Source: UBA1181 sp045600225
GTDB taxonomy: Bacteria; Bacteroidota; Bacteroidia; Bacteroidales; Paludibacteraceae
Reading direction: 5' to 3'
Assembly (NCBI GenBank): GCA_045600225.1
Contig: JAZRXL010000040.1
Location: 4,401-68,400 of the forward strand
Length of the DNA stretch: 64,000 bases
In this document: piece after piece, positions 18,955 through 27,118 of the stretch
Layout: each line of letters starts with the position of its first letter
How positions within the stretch are numbered: the stretch's first letter is position 1
The notes under the pieces: generated by a model
The model's input: only the letters and a program-made list of their open reading frames with translations
What the model was told of the DNA's origin: nothing
The model's database searches: none
Translations under genes and position numbers: made by a program

Positions 18955-20346
18955 TTAATAACCTAAAATCTTCAACATAGATTTGAAGCTCTGCTCCTTA
19001 GCAAACAGTTTAGTATAATACTCACCATTCTCATCCACATCGATCACAACCAACTTAGGCGCAGGCAACAAGCAGTGTTTGATACCGCCGAATCCGCTCA
19101 ACGCCTCCTGATAAGCACCCATATGGAAGAATCCGATGAATTGTTCTCTACCCTGCTGCATCTTCGGCAAGAAGATCGCATTGGAGTGGACCTCCGCATT
19201 ATAGAAGTCCTCACTATCACAAGTCAAACCGCCCAAGTGAACGCGCTCATACTCTTGATCCCAGTTGTTGATAGCCAAGAACGGGAAGCGTTGGTTCAAC
19301 GCCCAAGTATCCGGCATCGTATTGATGAACGAGCTATCGATCATATTCCACAACTCACGGTCGTTCTGCTGTTTCTGATTAACGATGGAATAGAGCATCG
19401 CACCGCTTTCGCTGACCGTATAAGAACCGAATTCGGTAAAGATGTTTGGCTCCGGAACGCCCTGTTGCATACAAGTGTTCTTGATCTGAGCCACGATCTC
19501 CTCCGCCATATACTCGTAGTCGTACGAGAAATCCATGTGACTCTGGAATGGGAAACCACCACCGATATCCAAGCAATCCAGATCCGGACAAATCTTACGA
19601 AGTTCGCAATACAGGTTGATTCCCTTGCTCAACTCATTCCAATAGTAAGAGGTATCTCTGATACCTGTATTCACAAAGAAGTGAAGCATTTTGAGCTTTA
19701 CCTGCTTATTGTTTTGAATCTTTTCCTTGTAATAAGGTACGATATCCTTGAAGCGCATTCCCAATCGAGAGGTATAGAAATCGAACTTTGGTTCCTCTTC
19801 CGTAGCAATTCTGATACCTACATTAAATGGCTCATCAAAGTCCTTCAACATCATATCCAACTCCTCTTTGTTGTCCAAGATCGGAATTACATTGGTAAAA
19901 CCTTGTTTAATTAAGGACTGGATATTCTCAATATATTGAGGTATTTTAAATCCATTACATAGCACAAAACGACTAGGATCCAAGTGACCTGAATCTCGCA
20001 AGCACTCCAACAAGTTTGCATCATAAGCAGACGAGATCTCCACATGCGTATCATGTTTCAAGACCTCTTCCATCACAAACGAGAAGTGAGAACTTTTGGT
20101 ACAAAAACAATAGTTGTAAGTTGACTTATAATCCACCTTTGCCATTGCTACATTAAAAAGGCGTTTAGCCCTTTGAATATTTTGCGCAATCTTAGGCAGA
20201 TAGGCGATTCTAAGAGGAGTACCATACTGTTTGATGACATCCATCAAGGGCACATCAAACCAGTGTAGATCATTGTCCACCACACTAAATTCCTCATTCG
20301 GAAACTCAAAAGATTGCTCGATAAGATCAACGTATTTATTCTTCAT
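18955..20346 (-). CDS. PLP-dependent decarboxylase of the alanine-racemase fold (arginine/ornithine/diaminopimelate family)
   Basis: 463 residues. The fold-III family includes biosynthetic arginine decarboxylase and LysA-like enzymes. The PLP Lys is probably in YCFCTKSSHF (about residue 83), the phosphate-binding glycine run is LDIGGGFPFQ, and the second active-site Cys-Asp is in GLTCDSEDFY. Length fits the short Bacteroidota arginine decarboxylases better than the 630-residue E. coli SpeA. Product would be agmatine for polyamine synthesis if the substrate is arginine, which I infer from overall resemblance only. Single gene with its own terminator; no other polyamine gene nearby. Confidence 0.75.
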   Translation of the reverse strand: MKNKYVDLIEQSFEFPNEEFSVVDNDLHWFDVPLMDVIKQYGTPLRIAYLPKIAQNIQRAKRLFNVAMAKVDYKSTYNYCFCTKSSHFSFVMEEVLKHDTHVEISSAYDANLLECLRDSGHLDPSRFVLCNGFKIPQYIENIQSLIKQGFTNVIPILDNKEELDMMLKDFDEPFNVGIRIATEEEPKFDFYTSRLGMRFKDIVPYYKEKIQNNKQVKLKMLHFFVNTGIRDTSYYWNELSKGINLYCELRKICPDLDCLDIGGGFPFQSHMDFSYDYEYMAEEIVAQIKNTCMQQGVPEPNIFTEFGSYTVSESGAMLYSIVNQKQQNDRELWNMIDSSFINTMPDTWALNQRFPFLAINNWDQEYERVHLGGLTCDSEDFYNAEVHSNAIFLPKMQQGREQFIGFFHMGAYQEALSGFGGIKHCLLPAPKLVVIDVDENGEYYTKLFAKEQSFKSMLKILGY

Positions 20347-20455
20347 TTCTACAATAAAAATAAAACAATAAACAATAAGTTACCACCACTATTTTTTTTT
20401 AAAATTTCGCAACACTCTCACCATTAATCAACAAATCCAACTCACGCAGATTCAC

Positions 20456-20487
20456 AAAAAAAATGCAATCCGAGTAAATCGGATTGC
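20456..20487 (-). terminator. Intrinsic terminator after fabG
   Basis: Minus-strand hairpin with 9-base arms GCAATCCGA / TCGGATTGC (20465-20473, 20479-20487) followed by a run of eight T. Confidence 0.9.
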
Positions 20488-20524
20488 AAATTTATATACA
20501 AAAAATATATTATACAATAATATA

Positions 20525-21271
20525 TTACATATTCATGCCACCGCAGCAGTGGATAACTTGACCAGACACATAAGACGACAAATCTGATGCCAAGAACAAT
20601 GCTACATTTGCAACATCTTCTGGAGTACCACCTCTTCTCAATGGAATTTGTTTCTCCCACTCCTTACGTACTTCTTCAGATAATTGAGCAGTCATATCAG
20701 TAATGATGAAACCAGGAGCGATACAGTTTGCACGGATACCACGAGAACCAACCTCCTTGGCAATAGACTTAGCCAAACCAATCATACCAGCCTTTGAAGC
20801 TGAATAGTTACACTGCCCAGCATTTCCAGAAACACCAACAACAGAGCTCATGTTAATAATGCTACCTGCCTTTTGACGCATCATGATTGGAGTACAAGCA
20901 TGAACGAAGTTGAAAGCCGACTTCAAGTTAACTGTCAAAACAGCATCCCATTGAGCCTCACTCATACGCATCATCAAACCATCTTTTGTGATTCCCGCAT
21001 TGTTAACCAAGATATCTATAGAGCCAAATTCTTTTTGAATTTCTTCAACAACTTTATGAGTCTCCTCGAAATCTGCGGCATTTGAAGCATATCCTTTTGC
21101 CTTCACACCCATAGCAGCAATCTCCTGCTCTGTTGCCTTAGCCAAATCATCAATTCTCAAATCAGTAAAAGCGATATTTGCACCTTCACTCGCAAACTTC
21201 AAAGCAATTGCCTTTCCAATTCCTCTTGCGGCACCTGTAATCAAAGCCGTCTTTCCTGTTAATAATCCCAT
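20525..21271 (-). CDS. fabG: 3-oxoacyl-[acyl-carrier-protein] reductase
   Basis: 248 residues from the ATG at 21271 (MGLLTGKTALITGAARGIG); an in-frame extension of 13 residues upstream is not conserved-looking. Short-chain dehydrogenase fold: cofactor loop TGAARGIG (11-18), NNAG (about 90), catalytic Ser in INMSSVVG (about 140) and YSASK (Tyr and Lys, about 155-159). It reduces 3-oxoacyl-ACP with NADPH in fatty-acid elongation. The end RGGTPEDVANVALFLASDLSSYVSGQVIHCCGGMNM is typical of FabG. Divergent from groES with about 306 bases between them. Confidence 0.93.
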   Translation of the reverse strand: MGLLTGKTALITGAARGIGKAIALKFASEGANIAFTDLRIDDLAKATEQEIAAMGVKAKGYASNAADFEETHKVVEEIQKEFGSIDILVNNAGITKDGLMMRMSEAQWDAVLTVNLKSAFNFVHACTPIMMRQKAGSIINMSSVVGVSGNAGQCNYSASKAGMIGLAKSIAKEVGSRGIRANCIAPGFIITDMTAQLSEEVRKEWEKQIPLRRGGTPEDVANVALFLASDLSSYVSGQVIHCCGGMNM

Positions 21272-21411
21272 AGAATTAATATTAAATGAATATTTCGAAA
21301 ATTGTTGCAAAGATAATGCTTGAAATTAAGAATTAAGAAGAAAGTAACAAGAATTACACATTGGGTTCTTTTTCTACACACCTTATATATAATACATGTG
21401 CTGAAACCTTC

Positions 21412-21458
21412 TGCCATTTTGTCACGAACAAAGACACGTACCATGCCACGACTGTCAC
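21412..21458 (+). promoter_or_regulatory. Two direct copies of TGCCA-N3/4-TGTCAC upstream of groESL
   Basis: Copies at 21412-21425 (TGCCATTTTGTCAC) and 21444-21458 (TGCCACGACTGTCAC), 32 bases apart, about three helical turns. A weak promoter, TTTG at 21477-21480 then TAATTATG about 18 bases on, follows. No CIRCE element (TTAGCACTC-N9-GAGTGCTAA) is present. A role in heat-shock control is inferred from position only. Confidence 0.45.
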
Positions 21459-21577
21459 CAAACACGCAGTTTTACACTTTGGCATAGATTATGATGTACT
21501 AATTATGGTCGCGAACAGAAAGGAGCGTGACAAAAAAGATGAAACTAATAATATAAACTAATAAAATCAAACAAACA

Positions 21578-21847
21578 ATGAACATTAAACCATTAGCAGA
21601 CAGAGTTTTAGTAAAACCTGCAGCAGCAGAATCTAAAACTGCAAGTGGAATCATTATTCCAGATTCAGCAAAAGAGAAACCATTAAAAGGTGAAGTTCTT
21701 GCCATTGGTAACGGAACAAAGGATGAGGAAATGGTAGTTAAGGTAGGCGACACTGTCCTTTATGGTAAGTATGCAGGAACAGAGTTGGAACTTGACGGAG
21801 AAAAATACCTTATCATGCGCCAAAGCGACATTCTTGCAATCATTTAA
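21578..21847 (+). CDS. groES: Co-chaperonin GroES
   Basis: 89 residues, the short Bacteroidota form of the usual 95-100. It forms the heptameric lid of GroEL. MNIKPLADRVLVKPA at the start, the mobile loop ESKTASGIIIPDSAKEKP (about 19-36) and the C-terminal YLIMRQSDILAII are all present. Start fixed by the conserved N-terminus. Groups with groEL 90 bases downstream in the same orientation. Confidence 0.97.
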   Translation: MNIKPLADRVLVKPAAAESKTASGIIIPDSAKEKPLKGEVLAIGNGTKDEEMVVKVGDTVLYGKYAGTELELDGEKYLIMRQSDILAII

Positions 21848-21937
21848 TTCAAATTAATTAACTCTATCAAAAAAAACGATTAAGAGCAAAGAAATCAATT
21901 CATAATTCTCACCTCTTAATTCTCAATTAATCAAACT

Positions 21938-23572
21938 ATGGCTAAAGAAATAAAATTCGATACAGATGCTCGCGACCTTTTGAAGAAAGGTGTTGACGAG
22001 TTGGCTAACGCAGTAAAAGTAACTCTTGGTCCTAAGGGACGCAACGTAATCATCGAGAAGAAGTTCGGTGCTCCTCACATTACTAAAGATGGTGTATCAG
22101 TTGCAAAAGAGATCGAGCTATCTGATCCATACGAAAACATGGGTGCTCAAATCGTAAAGGAAGTTGCATCTAAGACAGGAGACGATGCAGGTGACGGAAC
22201 AACAACTGCAACTGTTTTGGCTCAATCTATCATCACAGTTGGTTTGAAGAACGTGGCTGCAGGTGCCAACCCAATGGATTTGAAGCGTGGTATCGACAAG
22301 GCTGTTGCCAAAGTAGTTGCAAGCATCAAGTCTCAAGCACAAGAGGTAGGTGACGACTACAACAAGATCAAGCAAGTAGCTACTATCTCTGCAAACAACG
22401 ATGCTGAAATCGGAACTTTGATCGCCGACGCAATGGCAAAGGTTAAGAAAGAGGGTGTTATCACAGTAGAAGAGGCTAAGAGCATGGATACTACAGTTGA
22501 TGTGGTTGAAGGTATGCAATTCGACCGTGGTTACCTTTCTCCATACTTCGTAACGAACACAGAGAAGATGGAAGTTGAATTCGACAACCCATTCATCTTG
22601 ATCCACGACAAGAAGATCTCTTCTTTGAAAGACATCCTTCCTATTTTGGAAGCAACAGCTCAAACTGGCCGTCCTCTTCTAATCATCGCAGAGGATATCG
22701 ACGGTGAGGCTCTTACCACTTTGGTTGTTAACCGTTTGAGAGGTGCATTGAAGATTGCAGCTGTTAAGGCTCCAGGCTTCGGCGATCGTCGTAAAGAGAT
22801 GTTGGAAGATATCGCTATCCTTACTGGTGGTTTGGTCATCTCAGAGGAGAAGGGCATCAAGTTGGAAAGCGCATCTATCGAAATGTTGGGTACTGCAGAA
22901 AAAGTTACAATCAACAAAGACAATACAACTATCGTTAATGGTGCTGGCGACAAGGCAAACATTGCTGATCGCGTAAACCAAATCAAGGCTCAAATCGAAG
23001 TTACAAAGAGCAGCTACGACAAAGAGAAGTTGCAAGAGCGTTTGGCTAAATTGGCTGGCGGTGTTGCAGTTCTTTATGTTGGAGCGCCTTCTGAAGTTGA
23101 GATGAAAGAGAAGAAAGACCGCGTAGACGATGCTTTGTGTGCAACTCGCGCCGCAGTTGAAGAGGGTATCGTTCCTGGTGGTGGTGTTACATACATCCGC
23201 GCTATCGAATCATTGGAAGGAATGAAGGGCGACAACCAAGACGAGACAACTGGTATCGAGATCATCAAGCGTGCTATCGAAGAGCCACTTCGCCAAATCA
23301 TTGCCAATGCAGGCAAAGAAGGTGCTGTTTACGTACAAAAGGTAAAAGAGAGCAAGGGTGATTACGGATACAATGCCCGCAGCGACAAGTTTGAAAACTT
23401 CTTCGAGGCTGGTGTTATCGACCCAGCAAAGGTTACTCGTGTAGCTTTGGAGAACGCTGCTTCTATCGCAGGCATGATGTTGACTACAGAATGTGTCATC
23501 GCAGAAAAGAAGGAAGACAAGGCTGCTCCTGCTATGCCTCCAATGGGTGGCGGAATGGGCGGAATGATGTAA
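21938..23572 (+). CDS. groEL: Chaperonin GroEL
   Basis: 544 residues, standard length. Folds cytoplasmic proteins in a double-ring ATP-driven chamber with GroES. Motifs seen: TLGPKGRNV, DGVSVAKEIEL, the ATPase GDGTTTATVLAQSI, VEGMQFDRGYLSPYFVTN and the C-terminal Gly/Met tail MPPMGGGMGGMM. Second gene of the groESL operon, closed by a strong terminator 23 bases after the stop. Confidence 0.98.
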   Translation: MAKEIKFDTDARDLLKKGVDELANAVKVTLGPKGRNVIIEKKFGAPHITKDGVSVAKEIELSDPYENMGAQIVKEVASKTGDDAGDGTTTATVLAQSIITVGLKNVAAGANPMDLKRGIDKAVAKVVASIKSQAQEVGDDYNKIKQVATISANNDAEIGTLIADAMAKVKKEGVITVEEAKSMDTTVDVVEGMQFDRGYLSPYFVTNTEKMEVEFDNPFILIHDKKISSLKDILPILEATAQTGRPLLIIAEDIDGEALTTLVVNRLRGALKIAAVKAPGFGDRRKEMLEDIAILTGGLVISEEKGIKLESASIEMLGTAEKVTINKDNTTIVNGAGDKANIADRVNQIKAQIEVTKSSYDKEKLQERLAKLAGGVAVLYVGAPSEVEMKEKKDRVDDALCATRAAVEEGIVPGGGVTYIRAIESLEGMKGDNQDETTGIEIIKRAIEEPLRQIIANAGKEGAVYVQKVKESKGDYGYNARSDKFENFFEAGVIDPAKVTRVALENAASIAGMMLTTECVIAEKKEDKAAPAMPPMGGGMGGMM

Positions 23573-23595
23573 TTCCAACTTTACAACCATATGAA

Positions 23596-23630
23596 ATGGG
23601 AGACTGAAGAGGTCTCCCATTTTTGTTTTC
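23596..23630 (+). terminator. Intrinsic terminator of groESL
   Basis: Hairpin ATGGGAGAC / GTCTCCCAT (23596-23604 and 23612-23620) followed by TTTTGTTTTC. It lies within an upstream in-frame extension of the next gene, which supports the later start at 23711. Confidence 0.92.
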
Positions 23631-23646
23631 ACACCACCCCACTTTG

Positions 23647-23678
23647 TTTGATTTCTCTACAACATTTTCCTATATTTG
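23647..23678 (+). promoter_or_regulatory. Bacteroidota promoter of the AAA gene
   Basis: TTTG at 23647-23650, 20 bases, then TATATTTG at 23671-23678: both elements and spacing match the consensus. The ATG is 32 bases downstream. Confidence 0.8.
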
Positions 23679-23710
23679 TAGTAATAAAAACAATCAGATT
23701 AACTACTCAT

Positions 23711-25708
23711 ATGAAATATCAAATATCCATCATAACTGGTTCTGTTAAGGATGGTCTTATCTCTTTCAAGAAAGAGATTGAGACAAACACCATACAAGGC
23801 GCCTTAGAATCTTATTTCGGACCGAACAACTTATCCATTATCGAGTGTGATGAAGAAAAAATATCTTGTACACTAACAACTAGTGCAAGCCCGGAAGAGA
23901 CCATCGCCACTGTAGCCAGCAGAATCATCGAAACCTACCCTCAGATCAAAGGAGCAAGTCCCATACATCGTACAGGAGATGATTATCAAATGTTGCTAGG
24001 TTCTACCATTACTATAAAAGCGACCATCGTTGAGACAACAAGACACGACAAAGCTCAACTAAACACGCTTCTTTCCGACATCGACGCCCTCATTGGATGG
24101 GAATCTTTCAAAGAGTACGCTCACGAATCTGCAAGATTTGCAGACAAGATAGAATTTCATAAGACACATAGTTGCTTCTGCTCTCAAAGTTACCTTTTCT
24201 CCATCAACGATGGTTGCGGATTGACGAACGGGATCAAACTGCTTACCCTTTTGGGCGTCCACATGGGGGCTTTCTCTCAAAAATACTATTTTGAATATAT
24301 CCTTTCAAGCGAAAGAATCGGTTCCAAGATATCCATTAAAGAGTTTTTGGAAGTAATCAGCAACCAAGACAATTTCGGATGCTTGGTATGTTTGGACATC
24401 AGTGAATTCATTGAAAAATCAAAACAAGGCGAGCTGAAAGACCTGCTTAAAGAGTTGGCTCACTACACAGAGTACTATAATTTCGTTTTCAGAGTGCCTT
24501 ATATCGAGCCTCACGAACTAAAGCAAGTGGAGAACATATTGTCTGACATTCTATTCATCAGAACTTTCGCCATTCCTCCTTTCACTGATACACAATTAGA
24601 GATGTATGCAGATCAGAAACTTGCACAATACGGATTCTCAATGAACGAAGGGGCAAAGAAGATCTTCCACTCTCGTGTAAGAGAGGAGAAAAGCGATGGC
24701 CGCTTCTACGGACTTCGCACCATTGGCAAGATCACAGACGAAATTATCTTATTGAAACATAAAGCAGATTCAGAAAGAGACGATGATCATTCTTCCACCA
24801 ACAACTACATCATCAGCGAAAGCGACATAGAGACTCTCTCTAAGCAGGAAGACATTGCAGAAATAGATGCCTTCGAAGAGCTGAACGAGATGATTGGAAT
24901 GGAGAAGGTTTGTGAACGAATAAGAGAGATTGTAGCTCAAGTGAAAGTTTCCATCCAAAACGACAAAATAGAACGTCCTTGTATGCATATGCGCTTTTTG
25001 GGCGCACCCGGAACCGGAAAAACCACAGTTGCCCGTATCGTCGGAAAGATATTCACCCAGAATGGTATTCTTTCAAACGGTTATTTCTTCGAATATGGAG
25101 CAAGAGACTTCTGTGGACAATATGTAGGCCAAACTGCACCGAAAACAGCAGCCATTTGTCGAGACGCATACGGTTCCGTTCTATTCATTGACGAAGCTTA
25201 CGACCTGTACCGTGGAGGTTTTGGTTCCGAGAATGATTTTGGGAAAGAGGCTCTAACCACCCTTATTGCAGAGATGGAGAACCACCGAAACAATCTGGTA
25301 GTCATTATGGCAGGATACAAAGAACCTATGGAGAAACTAATGGATGGCAACATGGGATTAAAGAGCCGCATGCCTTTCGTAATAGAGTTCCCGTCATACA
25401 CAAAGGAACAGTTAACCAACATATTCATGCAGATGACGCAAAAGCATTTTCCTATTAAGGAAGACCTTCGTCCTGCTGTTGCAGAATACTTCCAATCTGC
25501 TCCTCAGGAATTTATCGATTCGGAAGACTTCCCTAATGCACGTTTCGTTAGAAATCTATACGAACGCACTTGGTCAAAAGCAGCAATGAGAGTACAACTC
25601 AACGAATTACCAGAAATTGAGATCATGGCAGAAGATTTCAAAGCTGCAACTGCCGAAAAGGAGTTTGCTTTCCACATTCCTACCACAAGGAAGAGAGTTG
25701 GTTTCTAA
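23711..25708 (+). CDS. CbxX/CfqX-type AAA ATPase with a degenerate first AAA-like half
   Basis: 665 residues from the ATG at 23711, placed after the groESL terminator and a good promoter. The C-terminal AAA domain resembles CbbX and SpoVK: Walker A GAPGTGKTT (431-439), Walker B VLFIDEAYD (Asp about 494), GLKSRMPFVIEFPSY with the Arg finger. Residues about 170-375 look like a second AAA module without Walker A or B but with a recognisable lid (IPPFTDTQLEMYADQKLAQYG... GRFYGLRTIGKI, compare FPSYTKEQLTNIFMQM... NARFVRNLYERT in the C-terminal lid). The first 170 residues are unassigned. Family members remodel protein complexes; the client here is unknown. Confidence 0.85.
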   Translation: MKYQISIITGSVKDGLISFKKEIETNTIQGALESYFGPNNLSIIECDEEKISCTLTTSASPEETIATVASRIIETYPQIKGASPIHRTGDDYQMLLGSTITIKATIVETTRHDKAQLNTLLSDIDALIGWESFKEYAHESARFADKIEFHKTHSCFCSQSYLFSINDGCGLTNGIKLLTLLGVHMGAFSQKYYFEYILSSERIGSKISIKEFLEVISNQDNFGCLVCLDISEFIEKSKQGELKDLLKELAHYTEYYNFVFRVPYIEPHELKQVENILSDILFIRTFAIPPFTDTQLEMYADQKLAQYGFSMNEGAKKIFHSRVREEKSDGRFYGLRTIGKITDEIILLKHKADSERDDDHSSTNNYIISESDIETLSKQEDIAEIDAFEELNEMIGMEKVCERIREIVAQVKVSIQNDKIERPCMHMRFLGAPGTGKTTVARIVGKIFTQNGILSNGYFFEYGARDFCGQYVGQTAPKTAAICRDAYGSVLFIDEAYDLYRGGFGSENDFGKEALTTLIAEMENHRNNLVVIMAGYKEPMEKLMDGNMGLKSRMPFVIEFPSYTKEQLTNIFMQMTQKHFPIKEDLRPAVAEYFQSAPQEFIDSEDFPNARFVRNLYERTWSKAAMRVQLNELPEIEIMAEDFKAATAEKEFAFHIPTTRKRVGF

Positions 25709-25728
25709 ATAAAACAAATATCAAATAC

Positions 25729-25766
25729 AAGGCAGTCTTCAATTAAGGGCTGCCTTATCTATTTTC
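25729..25766 (+). terminator. Probable terminator of the AAA gene
   Basis: Hairpin AAGGCAG / CTGCCTT (25729-25735, 25750-25756) with the tail ATCTATTTTC. Confidence 0.65.
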
Positions 25767-25802
25767 TCCATAATTCCATTCAAAAAGTACTACCCTATTT
25801 TA

Positions 25803-25834
25803 TTTGCCTATTATCGACAATAGCTCTACCTTTC
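25803..25834 (+). promoter_or_regulatory. Promoter of the PepSY-like / barrel operon
   Basis: TTTG (25803-25806), 20 bases, TACCTTTC (25827-25834), one base off the -7 consensus. The ATG follows 34 bases later. Confidence 0.65.
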
Positions 25835-25868
25835 CACCATCAAAAAAACAACAAAATTATTTACAATT

Positions 25869-26321
25869 ATGAAGAAAATTATTTATTTCAGATTAGCATT
25901 GAGCTTAGCGCTCTCTATGCTACTAATCGATGGAGCTTGTGTGGAATACAACAACTCCGTTAAGTGGGAAGAGTTACCTACGAAAAGCCTCTCATTCATC
26001 CAACAGAACTTTCCGGAAGATGAAGTTTCATCTGCTTTTGTCGAGCGAGAGTTCTTGGAAGTTCATTACAATGTGCTTCTGTCGGACAACACTCACATTG
26101 AGTTCTACAAAAATGGAGAATGGAAAGAGATCAATTGTAGGAATACGTCAGTACCAAGAAGCCTTATCCCAGATGAGATACTTGCGAAAGTAGACCAAAT
26201 GTACTCCGACGCAATGATTGTAGAAATCGACAGAGACAATCAGGAATACGACATCAAACTCTCCAACGGAGTCGAGATGACATTTGACAAGAGGTATAAC
26301 CTTACCGACATCGACGACTAA
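25869..26321 (+). CDS. Secreted PepSY-like (putative beta-lactamase-inhibitor-like) protein
   Basis: 150 residues. The signal peptide MKKIIYFRLALSLALSMLLIDGAC is followed by repeated strand-turn units: SFIQQNFPEDEVSSAFVEREFLEVHYNVLLSDNTHIEFYKNGEWKEI and a second, similar run EIDRDNQEYDIKLSNGVEMTF. This pattern (L...FI...FP...I......Y.V.L..G..I.F...G.W..V) is the PepSY-like family common in gut Bacteroidota. A Cys ends the signal region but the preceding residues (DGA) make a poor lipobox. Followed 22 bases later by a barrel gene; probably one transcript. Confidence 0.78.
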   Translation: MKKIIYFRLALSLALSMLLIDGACVEYNNSVKWEELPTKSLSFIQQNFPEDEVSSAFVEREFLEVHYNVLLSDNTHIEFYKNGEWKEINCRNTSVPRSLIPDEILAKVDQMYSDAMIVEIDRDNQEYDIKLSNGVEMTFDKRYNLTDIDD

Positions 26322-26343
26322 ACAACTTAATTTTTTTTACAAT

Positions 26344-27057
26344 ATGAAGAAAGTATTTATCATGAGCGCATTGTTCTTGGTAGCGATGCTATCAAATGCG
26401 CAAGAGTCTAAAAAAGGAACCTATTCAATGGGCATCACCTATGGTGCAGGTTACTCTATGATGCGAATGGATGACCCTAACGACATCTTAGACACAAAAG
26501 GCATTACAAACATCCAAGGTGGTTTGGCCGTCGATTATTGGTTCACCGACCATATTTTCATGGAAACAAGTCTCACTTATCAAAGAAGAGGCTGGAGGAT
26601 GAATGGCATTGGATATGAAAAAGACGGACAATTCGAAATTGACCAAGAGGTTAAGTCCTGCCTTCACTACATTGTCATTCCAATGACCTACAACTACTGG
26701 TACAAACTAAAAAGAATCGGCATGGTGTATGAATTCGGCCCCTATTTTGGCATTGGATTGGGTGGCAAACACAAAAGCACTTATGAATTGGAGGTTGAAG
26801 ATTCAAACTTCCTAACACTCGCCAATAGCATATTGAAAGAGTTGGAAAACGAATCAGAGACAGATGTATTTGACGGAGATGACACAAAGCGATTTGACTT
26901 TGGTTTACGGTTTGGTTTAGGTGTCACATTTGGCAAAAGAATGAAGTTTATGGCCGGTTATGACTTAGGTCTACTCGATCTATACCGAGGAGGTGAACAA
27001 GACAAAAAATCCAAGAACGGAACTGTTTATGGGGCTCTTACTGTTTACATTAAATAA
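26344..27057 (+). CDS. Outer-membrane beta-barrel protein (PorT/OMP_b-brl_2 type)
   Basis: 237 residues from the ATG at 26344; the signal peptide MKKVFIMSALFLVAMLSNAQ ends in a typical AQ cleavage site. The rest alternates aromatic and hydrophobic residues in strands (GAGYSMMRM, LAVDYWFTDHIFMETSLTYQRRGWRMNG, YIVIPMTYNYWYKLKRIGMVYEFGPYFGIGLGG, FGLRFGLGVTFGKRMKFMAGYDLGLLDLY) and ends VYGALTVYIK, a barrel-like final strand. No function beyond an 8-strand outer-membrane barrel can be assigned. Second gene after the promoter at 25803. Confidence 0.82.
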   Translation: MKKVFIMSALFLVAMLSNAQESKKGTYSMGITYGAGYSMMRMDDPNDILDTKGITNIQGGLAVDYWFTDHIFMETSLTYQRRGWRMNGIGYEKDGQFEIDQEVKSCLHYIVIPMTYNYWYKLKRIGMVYEFGPYFGIGLGGKHKSTYELEVEDSNFLTLANSILKELENESETDVFDGDDTKRFDFGLRFGLGVTFGKRMKFMAGYDLGLLDLYRGGEQDKKSKNGTVYGALTVYIK

Positions 27058-27080
27058 ACCTATTTCAATTTTCTCTCTTG

Positions 27081-27118
27081 CAATCGTCACTTCCCCATAG
27101 GTGACGATTGTTTTTTTT
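27081..27118 (+). terminator. Terminator of the barrel gene
   Basis: Hairpin CAATCGTCAC / GTGACGATTG (27081-27090, 27101-27110) and a run of eight T at 27111-27118. The end of the T-run reaches into the stop codon of the convergent MATE gene. Confidence 0.93.

Noticed and set aside
19075..19914. 279-codon frame opposite the PLP decarboxylase
   Set aside because: Antisense shadow; no start signals or recognisable product.
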